From assembly GCF_024586915.1 (NCBI RefSeq), contig NZ_JANBVS010000014.1, forward strand, positions 1-64,000: 64,000 nucleotides of DNA, read 5' to 3'. Both the position numbers and the translations under genes were made by a program. The stretch comes from Bradyrhizobium sp. SRS-191 (GTDB taxonomy: Bacteria; Pseudomonadota; Alphaproteobacteria; Rhizobiales; Xanthobacteraceae). Below are positions 26,430-34,169 of the stretch, in pieces; the stretch's first letter is position 1; each line of letters begins with the position of its first letter. Below the pieces are notes generated by a model. That model worked only from the letters and a program-made list of their open reading frames with translations, was not told where the DNA came from and made no database searches.

Positions 26430-26527
26430 CACCGTGCATCCACGTCATCGGTGCGCATGGTGGGCACGGCGCGTGAGGGGCGTCACGATGCGGCAATAGC
26501 GTGCCGCGCCTTTGCCCACCCTACGGC
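26430..26527. repeat. Dispersed repeat ending TTTGCCCACCCTACGG
   Basis: The end GCGCCTTTGCCCACCCTACG recurs inverted and exact (20 bases) near 43.80 kb. The opposite edge has TGCCCACCGTGC and an inner TGGTGGGCACGG. It looks like one member of a dispersed palindromic family. Confidence 0.55.
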
Positions 26528-26546
26528 TCGACAATGCTCGCCGTCC

Positions 26547-27533
26547 TCAATCCACCACCGGCGGCCGGGCCAGCTTGAAATGACGGAGCATGTCGACCAG
26601 CGCGCTCAGCCGCTGCTCGCGATACGCCGCGACATCCATGCCGGAATAGTCGAGAAATCCCGAGCCTGTGCGCAGCCCGATGCGTCCCTCCGCCATGTTG
26701 CGCTCAATCACCTCGGGTGCGCGGTAGCGGTCGCTTCCGAGCGCGCCTTCGAGATAGCGGCTGGCGTAGTAGAGGATGTCGCCGCCGCCCCAGTCGATGA
26801 ACTCCAAGAGGCCGAGCACCGCGTAGCGGAAGCCGAAGCCGTAGCGGATCGCCTTGTCGATCTCCTCGGCGCTCGCGACGCCTTCGCCGACCATGCGCGC
26901 CGCTTCGTTCATGGCGAGTGCCTGGATGCGCGGCACGATGAAGCCCGGCGTCGCTGCGCACACCACCGGCACCTTGCCGATGCCTTCGAGCAGCGCCTTC
27001 AGTCGCGTGGTGACATCGGGATCGGTGAGCTTCCCGGGCGAGATCTCGACCAGCGGGATCAGATAGGCCGGATTGAGCCAATGCGCATTGAGGAAGCGCT
27101 CGGGCCTGTTAATCGCGCCGGACAGATCATCCACCAGGATGGTCGACGTCGTGGAAGCGATGATCACGTCCGGCGCCACGGCGCGGGACGCCGCGCCGAG
27201 CACCTCGCGCTTGAGATCGACGATCTCCGGCACGCCCTCGAACACCAGCGTCGTCTGCGCCAGCACATCATTGCTCGCTGCCGCTGGAGCGACGGTGACC
27301 TTGCCCATCAGCTTGTCCACATCGGGAGGCTCGAGCATCCCGAGCCGCGCCAAGGTCGCGAACGTCGCGCCGATCTCGCCGAGCGCTTCGCGCTCCAGCT
27401 TGGCGAATTCCTCGACCGTGCGCGGCTTGATGTCGATCATCGTGACGGGATGGCCGGCATAGGCAAACGCGACGGCAATGCCGCGGCCCATGCGGCCGGC
27501 GCCGAGACAGGCGATGTGACCGCGCGCGCTCAT
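26547..27533 (-). CDS. 3-hydroxyacyl-CoA dehydrogenase (3-hydroxybutyryl-CoA type)
   Basis: A 328-residue NAD enzyme: Rossmann motif CLGAGRMGRGIAVAFAYAG, then the STTSTILVDDL and NAHWLNPAYLIPLVEI stretch containing the active-site His, and a C-terminal helical domain starting GFIVPRIQALAMNEAARM. It oxidises a 3-hydroxyacyl-CoA to the 3-oxo form. It is the last gene of a five-gene minus-strand run and overlaps the preceding gene by ATGA. Context suggests that the substrate is a ring-derived dicarboxylic or alicyclic CoA ester. Confidence 0.92.
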   Translation of the reverse strand: MSARGHIACLGAGRMGRGIAVAFAYAGHPVTMIDIKPRTVEEFAKLEREALGEIGATFATLARLGMLEPPDVDKLMGKVTVAPAAASNDVLAQTTLVFEGVPEIVDLKREVLGAASRAVAPDVIIASTTSTILVDDLSGAINRPERFLNAHWLNPAYLIPLVEISPGKLTDPDVTTRLKALLEGIGKVPVVCAATPGFIVPRIQALAMNEAARMVGEGVASAEEIDKAIRYGFGFRYAVLGLLEFIDWGGGDILYYASRYLEGALGSDRYRAPEVIERNMAEGRIGLRTGSGFLDYSGMDVAAYREQRLSALVDMLRHFKLARPPVVD

Positions 27534-28624
27534 GCCGCAAACCCCTCGCGCAGCAGCGCCTGCAATGCATTCCGATCGAGGCTGCCGAGGCCGAGGCTGC
27601 CCAGCGTGCGCCCCGTGGCTATGAAATCCTCGCCGCAGATCGCGCCGCCGATTGCCAGGAAGGCGCGGGCGAGCGGCGTTGCGGTGCCGGTCAGCTCCGC
27701 CGCCGAGATCAGGAATGACAGTCCGAGCCGAAGATCCTCGCGCATGTAGCGATGTTGCGTCAGCACCAGCTGCTCGCGCCAGTCGCCGGAGTCGGTGAGC
27801 CGGTCATGCGAGCCGCGGCCGTACATCCAGATCTCGCCCTCCTTGGCGTAGTGATGCGCCAGTGGGAAATGCGGCGCGCCATAGCCCAGTGCCTCGCGCA
27901 CCGCGATCCGCTCCGCGTCGAGCGCATCGGTGACCCGGCGGATCGAGGCTTGCGTGCCTTCCTTGTGGATGTCCCAGCGCTCGAAATGCTCGATCGGACC
28001 GGCATTCATCACGATCAGCGGCGGATGAATGATGCAGCCGGCATTCATCAGCGCGCCCGACAGCGCGTCGCCGCACGGCTCGATCACGCCCGGAAAGGCC
28101 TTGCTGATCACCGCAAGCGCATGCTCAGCCGTCTTCAGCGGGAATACACCCACGGGCAGTCGCTTGGCCCGGATGGTGATCGCTACCTCGAAAGGTCCGT
28201 GCTTGCGCGTCAGCCAGGGCAGGGTGCCGGTCTCGGCGTAGCTGACTTGAGCTTTGTTGCCGGCATCGCGCGCCGCCGCCGCGAAGATCATTGTGCCGAA
28301 CGTCGCCGGTGGCAGGAACACGACCTGCCCGTCGGTCAGATGCGGTGCCAACTGTTTCGCGATATCGGCTTGCGCGAACGCCGGCGCCGGGCAGAGGATC
28401 AGCTCCGCGCCCCGGACGGCTTCGCCGATCTCGGTCGTGACCAGCGCGAGCCTGGCCTCATGCCGGCCGTTGACGTCCTTCACGATGATCGTCGAGCCGG
28501 CCGCCTTATGCTGCGCCACAGCTTCCGCATCACGGCGCCAGAACCGGACCTCGTGACCTGCGAGCGCGAAATCGGCCGCGGCCGCAAACGAGCCATTGCC
28601 GCCGCCGAGCACTGCTATTTTCAA
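27530..28624 (-). CDS. NAD/NADP octopine/nopaline dehydrogenase family protein
   Basis: A 364-residue protein with N-terminal Rossmann motif VLGGGNGSFAAAADFALAGH and the octopine-dehydrogenase C-terminal domain, visible as NAGCIIHPPLIVMNAG and the His of PHFPLAHHY. Such enzymes reductively join an amino acid and a keto acid, or run in reverse. The start appears to be TTG, with GGAG 8 bases upstream; the only nearby ATG is out of frame. It lies between an acyl-CoA synthetase and a hydroxyacyl-CoA dehydrogenase, an unusual place for an opine-type enzyme. Actual substrate unknown. Confidence 0.83.
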   Translation of the reverse strand: MKIAVLGGGNGSFAAAADFALAGHEVRFWRRDAEAVAQHKAAGSTIIVKDVNGRHEARLALVTTEIGEAVRGAELILCPAPAFAQADIAKQLAPHLTDGQVVFLPPATFGTMIFAAAARDAGNKAQVSYAETGTLPWLTRKHGPFEVAITIRAKRLPVGVFPLKTAEHALAVISKAFPGVIEPCGDALSGALMNAGCIIHPPLIVMNAGPIEHFERWDIHKEGTQASIRRVTDALDAERIAVREALGYGAPHFPLAHHYAKEGEIWMYGRGSHDRLTDSGDWREQLVLTQHRYMREDLRLGLSFLISAAELTGTATPLARAFLAIGGAICGEDFIATGRTLGSLGLGSLDRNALQALLREGFAA

Positions 28625-28642
28625 GACTGCATCTCCGATTCG

Positions 28643-30157
28643 CTAAGTGGGGCCGTCGATCTTGCGCAGCAGATGATGCTGCACCTTGCCGAGCGCAGTG
28701 CGCGGCAGGTCGTCGACGAAGACGATGTCGCGCGGCACCTTGAAGCGCGCGAGCTGCGCCTGCAGATGCGCGCGCAACGTCTCGGCGTCGAGCGTGCAGT
28801 CCTTGCGCTTGACGACGAAGGCCACTGGGACCTCGTCCCAGCGCGGATCGGGCCGGCCGATCACGCCGCAATCGACGACGTCGGGATGCTCGCCGAGCAC
28901 ACGCTCGATCTCGGCCGGGTAGACGTTCTCGCCGCCCGAGATGATCATGTTGTTCTTGCGCTCGAGCACGAAGAAGTATCCGTCCGTGTCGCGCTGCGCG
29001 ATGTCGCCGGTGCGGTACCAGCCGTCGTGGATCGCCTGCTGCGTGGCTTTGGCGTTGCCCCAATATTCGAACAACACGTTGGGCCCGCGCACCGCGATCT
29101 CGCCGGCCTTGCCCGCTGGCAGCTCATCGCCATCGCGGTCGATGATCTTGGCCTCGCAGCACAGCCCGGGCAGGCCGGTCGAGCCCTCGCGTGAGAGATC
29201 GCCGCCGAGCCGGGTGTAGACCGCGATCGGGCAGGTCTCGGTCGAACCATAGACCTGCAGCACCGGCACGCCGCGCGCGGTGATGCGCGCGATCAGTGCC
29301 GGCGGCACGATGCTCGAGCCGGTCGAGACCGCCTTGAGTGAGGACAAGTCCGCGTCGGCCCATGCCGGATGCTCGGTGACGGCCTGGATAGTCGCGGGCA
29401 CCAGGACCGTCAATGTCGGCCGCTCGTCGACGATTGCCGCCAGCGTCGTATCAGGCGTGAAGCGTGCGTGCAGCGTCACCGTGGCGCCGTGGTGCAGCGC
29501 CGGCGTGGTCTGGATGTTGAGGCCGCCGACATGAAACAGCGGCAGCACCGTCAGCACGTGATCGTCAGAGGTGAGGCCGTGCATGTGCTGGCTCATCACC
29601 CCGTTCCACAGCAGCGCTTCCTGCCGCAGCACGGCGCCCTTCGGCCGGCCCGTGGTGCCCGACGTGTAGACGATCAGCAGCGGGCAGGAGAGATCAATGT
29701 GCGGGTTGCGATCGTCGCCCTGGCCGCGGACGAGCAGTTCGTCGAACGTCAGTCCGTTCGCCGGCGTGAAGTCGACGCCGACCGGCACCGTCTCCGGATG
29801 CTGCTCCGCCAGCGCCGGCAGCACCGGCGCAAACGCCTGCTCCAGCACGAGCACCTTGGCGGCGGCATCCGAGAGAATGAAGATCTGCTCGGCCACCGCC
29901 AGCCGCCAGTTGAGCGGCACCAGGATCGCGCCGAGCCGGGCGCAGGCATAGAGGAGGACCAGATAGTCCGGCCGGTTCAGGCTCAGGATCGCGACGCGGT
30001 CGCCGCGCCCGACGCCAAACTCGGACTTCAGCGCTCGCGCTGTCAGCGCAATGCGCTTGCTGAACGCGGCATAGGTCAGTGTCGCGCCTTCGAAACGGAT
30101 CGCCGGCTTGTCCGGCGTGAACGCGGCGTTGCGTTCGATCAGGCTGCAGAGGTCCAC
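28643..30157 (-). CDS. Acyl-CoA synthetase / AMP-dependent CoA ligase
   Basis: A 504-residue ANL-family ligase. P-loop LLIVYTSGTTGRPKGAV, motif QVYGSTETCP, the GWYRTGDIAQRD hinge region, ENVYPAEIERVL and the catalytic lysine in RTALGKVQHHLL are all present. The preferred start is GTG (VDLCSLIERN), directly after the TGA of the preceding gene. A TTG two codons earlier would overlap that stop, and upstream in-frame codons lie inside the acyl-CoA dehydrogenase gene. It activates a carboxylic acid to its CoA thioester. Distinct from the aryl-CoA ligase at 40.6 kb, it may act on a ring-opened acid. Confidence 0.9.
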   Translation of the reverse strand: MDLCSLIERNAAFTPDKPAIRFEGATLTYAAFSKRIALTARALKSEFGVGRGDRVAILSLNRPDYLVLLYACARLGAILVPLNWRLAVAEQIFILSDAAAKVLVLEQAFAPVLPALAEQHPETVPVGVDFTPANGLTFDELLVRGQGDDRNPHIDLSCPLLIVYTSGTTGRPKGAVLRQEALLWNGVMSQHMHGLTSDDHVLTVLPLFHVGGLNIQTTPALHHGATVTLHARFTPDTTLAAIVDERPTLTVLVPATIQAVTEHPAWADADLSSLKAVSTGSSIVPPALIARITARGVPVLQVYGSTETCPIAVYTRLGGDLSREGSTGLPGLCCEAKIIDRDGDELPAGKAGEIAVRGPNVLFEYWGNAKATQQAIHDGWYRTGDIAQRDTDGYFFVLERKNNMIISGGENVYPAEIERVLGEHPDVVDCGVIGRPDPRWDEVPVAFVVKRKDCTLDAETLRAHLQAQLARFKVPRDIVFVDDLPRTALGKVQHHLLRKIDGPT

Positions 30158-30159
30158 GC

Positions 30160-31446
30160 TCAATCGTCCGTCTCGCCGGGCTCGTACAAAGCCTCGCGGC
30201 CGATGCGGTCGAGGCAGAGCTCGGCGGTCCAAGGCAGCATCAGCGAGCCGCAGCGGCTGTCGCGATAGATGCGCTCCAGCGGCAACGTCTTGAGCATCGA
30301 CTGGCCGCCGCAGGTGCGGATCGCGAGCGCCGCGAGCTCGTTGGCGCCTTCCATGACCGAGTATTGCGCGGCATAGGCGCGCAGCACCTGCTCCTTGGTC
30401 GGGTTGGCGCGGGCTTCGGTGACCGCCTGGAACCAGATGCCCTTGATCTGCTCCAGCTTTATCTGCATCTGCGCCACCGCGATCTGCTTGGTCGGATACA
30501 TCCGCCGCTTGACAGGCGGCATGCCCGGGACCTCACCGCGCAGATATTTGAGGGTGAAGTCGTAGGCGGCCTGCGCGAGACCCATATAGGTCGGCGACAA
30601 CGTCATGAACATGTGCGGCCAGCGCATCGCCGCCTGGAAGTAGACGCCGCGCGGCATCAGCGCGGCATCCTCGTCGACGAACACGTCCTTGAAGATCAGC
30701 GTGCGCGAGACCGTGCCGCGCATGCCCAGGGGATCCCAGTCGCCGACCACCGAGACGCCCTCGCTCTGCGCAGGAATCGCCAAATACAGCGTGTTGCGCC
30801 GTGACGCCTTCTCGCCCTCGCTGATCTCCGTGCATAGCACGCCGTAGTAGTCGGCGTGCCCGGACAGCGAGGCGAAGATCTTCTTGCCGCTAACCAGCCA
30901 GCCGCCCTTGACCGGCTTCGCTTCGGTACCGAACGCGACACCGCCCGCCGCAGCCGCGCCGCCCTCGGAGAACGGCTGCGAGTAGATCGCGCCGTCCTCG
31001 ACGATGCGCTTGTAGTGGATCGCGCGCCGCCGCTGGTGCTCGGCACGGACATCGTCGTCCATGTCGAGATCATCGGCGAGCGGTCCCGACCACAGGGTCG
31101 AACAGACATGCATGTTCCAGGTCAGCGCCGTGGCGCCACAATAGCGGCCGATCTCGGCCGCCGCGAGCGCGTAGGTCTGATAGCCGGCACCAAGGCCACC
31201 CAGAGCCTTCGGAACGGAGATGCCTAGGAGACCGGCGTGATGCAGGTCCTTGTAGTTCTCGGTGGGGAACGTCGCCTCGCGGTCCCAGATGGCGGCGCGG
31301 CCAGCCAGCACGCTCTGCCCAAGCTGCCGGGCTCGGCTGATGATGTCGGCCTGCTCAGATGTGAGCCGATACGCGGCCGGATCGAACATCGGCGCATCGA
31401 GCGCTGCACCGGATGCCGTTGCCGTCTTTTGGACCTGGATGGTCAT
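30160..31446 (-). CDS. Acyl-CoA dehydrogenase family flavoprotein
   Basis: A 428-residue FAD enzyme of the acyl-CoA dehydrogenase fold: GISVPKALGGLGAGYQTYALAAAEIGRY near the N-terminus, IYSQPFSEGGAA and WLVSGKKIFASLSGHADYY in the middle, and MEGANELAALAIRTCGGQSMLK in the C-terminal domain, where an acidic catalytic residue is expected. It either introduces a 2,3 double bond in an acyl-CoA or acts on a cyclic CoA ester. Its ATG overlaps the stop of the hydrolase gene upstream. Confidence 0.9.
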   Translation of the reverse strand: MTIQVQKTATASGAALDAPMFDPAAYRLTSEQADIISRARQLGQSVLAGRAAIWDREATFPTENYKDLHHAGLLGISVPKALGGLGAGYQTYALAAAEIGRYCGATALTWNMHVCSTLWSGPLADDLDMDDDVRAEHQRRRAIHYKRIVEDGAIYSQPFSEGGAAAAGGVAFGTEAKPVKGGWLVSGKKIFASLSGHADYYGVLCTEISEGEKASRRNTLYLAIPAQSEGVSVVGDWDPLGMRGTVSRTLIFKDVFVDEDAALMPRGVYFQAAMRWPHMFMTLSPTYMGLAQAAYDFTLKYLRGEVPGMPPVKRRMYPTKQIAVAQMQIKLEQIKGIWFQAVTEARANPTKEQVLRAYAAQYSVMEGANELAALAIRTCGGQSMLKTLPLERIYRDSRCGSLMLPWTAELCLDRIGREALYEPGETDD

Positions 31447-32270
31447 CGTGCCTCCGCAGTGATCGTCGCGTGTGCGTTCAGAAAGGAGTCGAGCGCGGCG
31501 TTGAATTCGCCGGGCCGTTCGAGATTGACGAGATGGCCGGCACCTTGAAGCTCGACATACCGAGCGCCAGGAATGAAGCTCGCCATCTTCTCCATCATCG
31601 GCGCCGGTGCATTGCGATCTTTTGAGCCCGACAGCACCAGCGTCGGCACATTGAGGTCCTGCAGGGCCTGCCGCCGGTCGAAGCCGAGCAGCGCCAGCAT
31701 GCTGGCGCGGTAGCTGGCCTCGGGGACGCTCGCCATGCACGACCTCGCGACGTCCATGCCTGCGAGATCCGGATCTTCGCCGACCAGCTCCTTGACCAGA
31801 TCCGGCGCCAGCAACGCCATGGTCGCGCCGCGATCGAGCGGGCCGAGCCGTGCATCGATGAAGGATTTCTGCCAGTCGCCGTCGGCCTTGCCGAACGCCG
31901 GGCTGGTCTGCGCCAGCACCACGGCAGCGGCGGCCTGCGGGTGCTTGGTCAGCCAGTCCTGCACGATCATGCCGCCGATCGAATGGCCGACGAGGATCGG
32001 TTGCTTCGCTTCGATCGCTGTCAAGAAATCCTGAAGTGCGTCCGCGAGCGTCGCGATGCTGACCGCGTCCAGCCGCGCCGAATGACCATAGCCGGGCATG
32101 TCCCACGCGACCGCATGAAAGTGGACGCCGAAATGGTCGAGCTGGCCGCGCCAGGCGCGCGCAGCGCCACCGATCCCGTGCAGGAAAACCAGGGCCTGCC
32201 GATCAGGTGCGCCCGATGCCTCGTAACCGAAGCGCCCGTCTTTCGTGGTCAGGATTTGCGACGCAGGCAC
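31443..32270 (-). CDS. Alpha/beta hydrolase (3-oxoadipate enol-lactonase/C-C hydrolase type)
   Basis: A 275-residue hydrolase with oxyanion motif FLHGIGG, nucleophile elbow LVGHSIGGMI, acid in SGSKDRNAP and His in GAGHLVNLERP, a complete triad. The start is GTG: GGAGG lies 5 bases upstream, and no ATG is available in the conserved N-terminus. It is the first gene of the minus-strand operon and is transcribed from the operator region shared with the divergent SDR gene. It could hydrolyse a ring-cleavage product or a CoA thioester. Confidence 0.88.
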   Translation of the reverse strand: MPASQILTTKDGRFGYEASGAPDRQALVFLHGIGGAARAWRGQLDHFGVHFHAVAWDMPGYGHSARLDAVSIATLADALQDFLTAIEAKQPILVGHSIGGMIVQDWLTKHPQAAAAVVLAQTSPAFGKADGDWQKSFIDARLGPLDRGATMALLAPDLVKELVGEDPDLAGMDVARSCMASVPEASYRASMLALLGFDRRQALQDLNVPTLVLSGSKDRNAPAPMMEKMASFIPGARYVELQGAGHLVNLERPGEFNAALDSFLNAHATITAEAR

Positions 32271-32379
32271 GCAGACCTCCGGAGATGAGCCGGAGGCCGC
32301 AACGCTGCGTGCTCCAGGCCTTCGAACGCTAGTCGCGGCAACAGAGGTGTCAAGCCGCTTCGGGCGTGTTGTTGCAAAA

Positions 32380-32395
32380 ATTTGAAGTTTAAAAT
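32380..32395. promoter_or_regulatory. Putative MarR-type operator in divergent promoter region
   Basis: ATTTGAAGTTTAAAAT is an AT-rich, imperfectly palindromic 16-mer within otherwise GC-rich DNA. It matches the perfect palindrome upstream of the monooxygenase/reductase gene at 12 of 16 positions. It lies between the divergent hydrolase and SDR genes, so it could control both operons. Confidence 0.55.
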
Positions 32396-32441
32396 AATCT
32401 GGAAGCTGCGACCGTATTGCAGAAGATGAGGAGACGCGCGC

Positions 32442-33203
32442 ATGTCCGGACTGCCTGCAGCAGCGCATGCGATGGTGACAGGCGGCGGCCGCGGGATCGG
32501 ACGCGAGATCGCGCGTGCCCTGAAGCTCGCCGGCGCAACCGTGACGATCGTCGGGCGCAATCGCGCAACGCTCGATGAGGCCATCGCGGCCGGATGTGCC
32601 GACGCCGCCGCCGTAGCCGACGTCGCCGACCAGTCTGCACTGAGCGATGCAGTCGCCGCTGCAGCCGCGCGGCAGCCGATCACCATTCTCGTGGCCAATG
32701 CCGGAAGCGCGGAGTCCGCACCCTTCCTGAAGTCCGACGCCGCGCTGTTCCGTCGCATGATGGACATCAACTTGATGGGCGTCGTGCACGCCGTGCAGGC
32801 GGTGTTGCCCGCGATGAGAGGCGGTCCTTATGGCCGCATCGTTGCTGTTGCGTCGACGGCTGGCCTCAAGGGCTATCCCTATGTCAGTGCGTATACGGCC
32901 GCGAAGCATGCGGTCGTCGGCTTGACGCGGTCGTTGGCCCTGGAGCTGGCTATGACGGGCGTGACCGTGAACGCCGTATGCCCCGGTTTCACCGATACCG
33001 ACCTCGTTGCCGACAGCGTCGACAACATCATGAAGAAGACCGGCCGCAGCCGCGAGCAGGCGATCGCCGAACTGGCCAAGCACAATCCGCAAGGGCGGCT
33101 GATCATGCCGCAGGAGGTTGCCGATACCGTGCTGTGGCTGTGTGGCACCGGCGCCAGGGCGATCACGGGACAGGCGATCGCGGTTGCCGGCGGCGAAGTC
33201 TAG
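32442..33203 (+). CDS. Short-chain dehydrogenase/reductase (SDR)
   Basis: A 253-residue classical SDR: TGGGRGIGREIA cofactor motif, VANAG, the catalytic Ser in ASTAG and YTAAK with the active Tyr and Lys. The C-terminus ITGQAIAVAGGEV is standard. It reduces or oxidises a hydroxyl/keto group with NAD(P). In this locus it may act on the alicyclic keto-CoA made by the monooxygenase/reductase. It is followed 42 bases later by the enoyl-CoA hydratase gene. Confidence 0.93.
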   Translation: MSGLPAAAHAMVTGGGRGIGREIARALKLAGATVTIVGRNRATLDEAIAAGCADAAAVADVADQSALSDAVAAAAARQPITILVANAGSAESAPFLKSDAALFRRMMDINLMGVVHAVQAVLPAMRGGPYGRIVAVASTAGLKGYPYVSAYTAAKHAVVGLTRSLALELAMTGVTVNAVCPGFTDTDLVADSVDNIMKKTGRSREQAIAELAKHNPQGRLIMPQEVADTVLWLCGTGARAITGQAIAVAGGEV

Positions 33204-33245
33204 GCCGCGTCGTCCAATCAGAACAATCGAACGAAGGGAGCTCAC

Positions 33246-34082
33246 ATGTCGAAACCCGCCAATCCCGTTACCGTGCCTCTGGCGGACTATAGGCCGACCC
33301 ATTTCCTGCTCACCGTGAAGGATCGCGTCGCGACGGTGACGCTGAACCGTCCGGAGCGCAAGAACCCGCTGACGTTCGAGAGCTATCGCGAGCTGACCGA
33401 CTTCTTCCGAGCCTGTGCGTTCGACGATGACGTCAAGGTGGTGGTCGTGACCGGCGCCGGCGGTAACTTTTCGTCGGGTGGTGACGTGTTCGAGATCATC
33501 GGCCCGCTGGTGAAGATGGACACCAAAGGCCTTACTGCGTTCACACGGATGACCGGCGACCTCGTCAAGGCCATGCGCGCCTGTCCGCAACCGGTCGTGG
33601 CAGCGGTCGAGGGCATTTGTGCCGGTGCCGGCGCGATCGTCGCGATGGCCTCTGACATCCGGCTCGCCGCGACGGGCGCCAAGGTCGCCTTCCTGTTCAA
33701 CAAGGTCGGTCTGGCCGGCTGCGACATGGGCGCCTGCGCGATCCTGCCGCGCATCATCGGCCAGTCCCGTGCCTCCGAACTGCTCTACACCGGCCGCTTC
33801 ATGAGCGCGGACGAGGGCGAGCGGTGGGGCTTCTTCAGCCGCATCGTCGCGCCGACGGATGTGCTGGCGCAGGCCGTCGCGCTGGCCACGGAGATCGCGA
33901 ATGGTCCGACCTTCGCCAACACCATGACCAAGCGCATGCTGGCGATGGAATGGGCGATGTCGGTCGAGGAAGCGATCGAGGCGGAGGCAGTTGCCCAGGC
34001 CTTGTGCATGACGACGGAAGATTTCAATCGCGCATTCGAGGCCTTCGCCGCGAAGTCCAAGCCTGTCTTCCAGGGCAATTGA
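33246..34082 (+). CDS. Enoyl-CoA hydratase/isomerase family protein
   Basis: A 278-residue crotonase-fold protein. The oxyanion loops are GNFSSGGDVFEI and EGICAGAGAIVAMASDIRLA. The second catalytic segment reads GLAGCDMGACAILPRIIG, with Asp where hydratases usually have Glu, a pattern seen in ring-oxepin isomerases and other crotonases of aromatic CoA pathways. AAGGAGCTCAC precedes the ATG. It probably hydrates or opens a ring-derived enoyl-CoA. Confidence 0.92.
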   Translation: MSKPANPVTVPLADYRPTHFLLTVKDRVATVTLNRPERKNPLTFESYRELTDFFRACAFDDDVKVVVVTGAGGNFSSGGDVFEIIGPLVKMDTKGLTAFTRMTGDLVKAMRACPQPVVAAVEGICAGAGAIVAMASDIRLAATGAKVAFLFNKVGLAGCDMGACAILPRIIGQSRASELLYTGRFMSADEGERWGFFSRIVAPTDVLAQAVALATEIANGPTFANTMTKRMLAMEWAMSVEEAIEAEAVAQALCMTTEDFNRAFEAFAAKSKPVFQGN

Positions 34083-34117
34083 GCGACCTCGGGAACTGAA
34101 GGGGCTTGCCAGGAAAT

Positions 34118-34133
34118 ATTTTAGGTCTAAAAT
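34118..34133. promoter_or_regulatory. Perfect palindromic operator upstream of the monooxygenase/reductase gene
   Basis: ATTTTAG-GT-CTAAAAT is a perfect 16-base palindrome with two central bases, 36 bases before the ATG of the next gene. Related sequences lie before the SDR gene and the aryl-CoA ligase gene. A MarR regulator gene in the locus is the likely partner. Confidence 0.68.
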
Positions 34134-34169
34134 AATTTCCATTGGCTCGGCTCTCCAGTGGAGGCGCTC

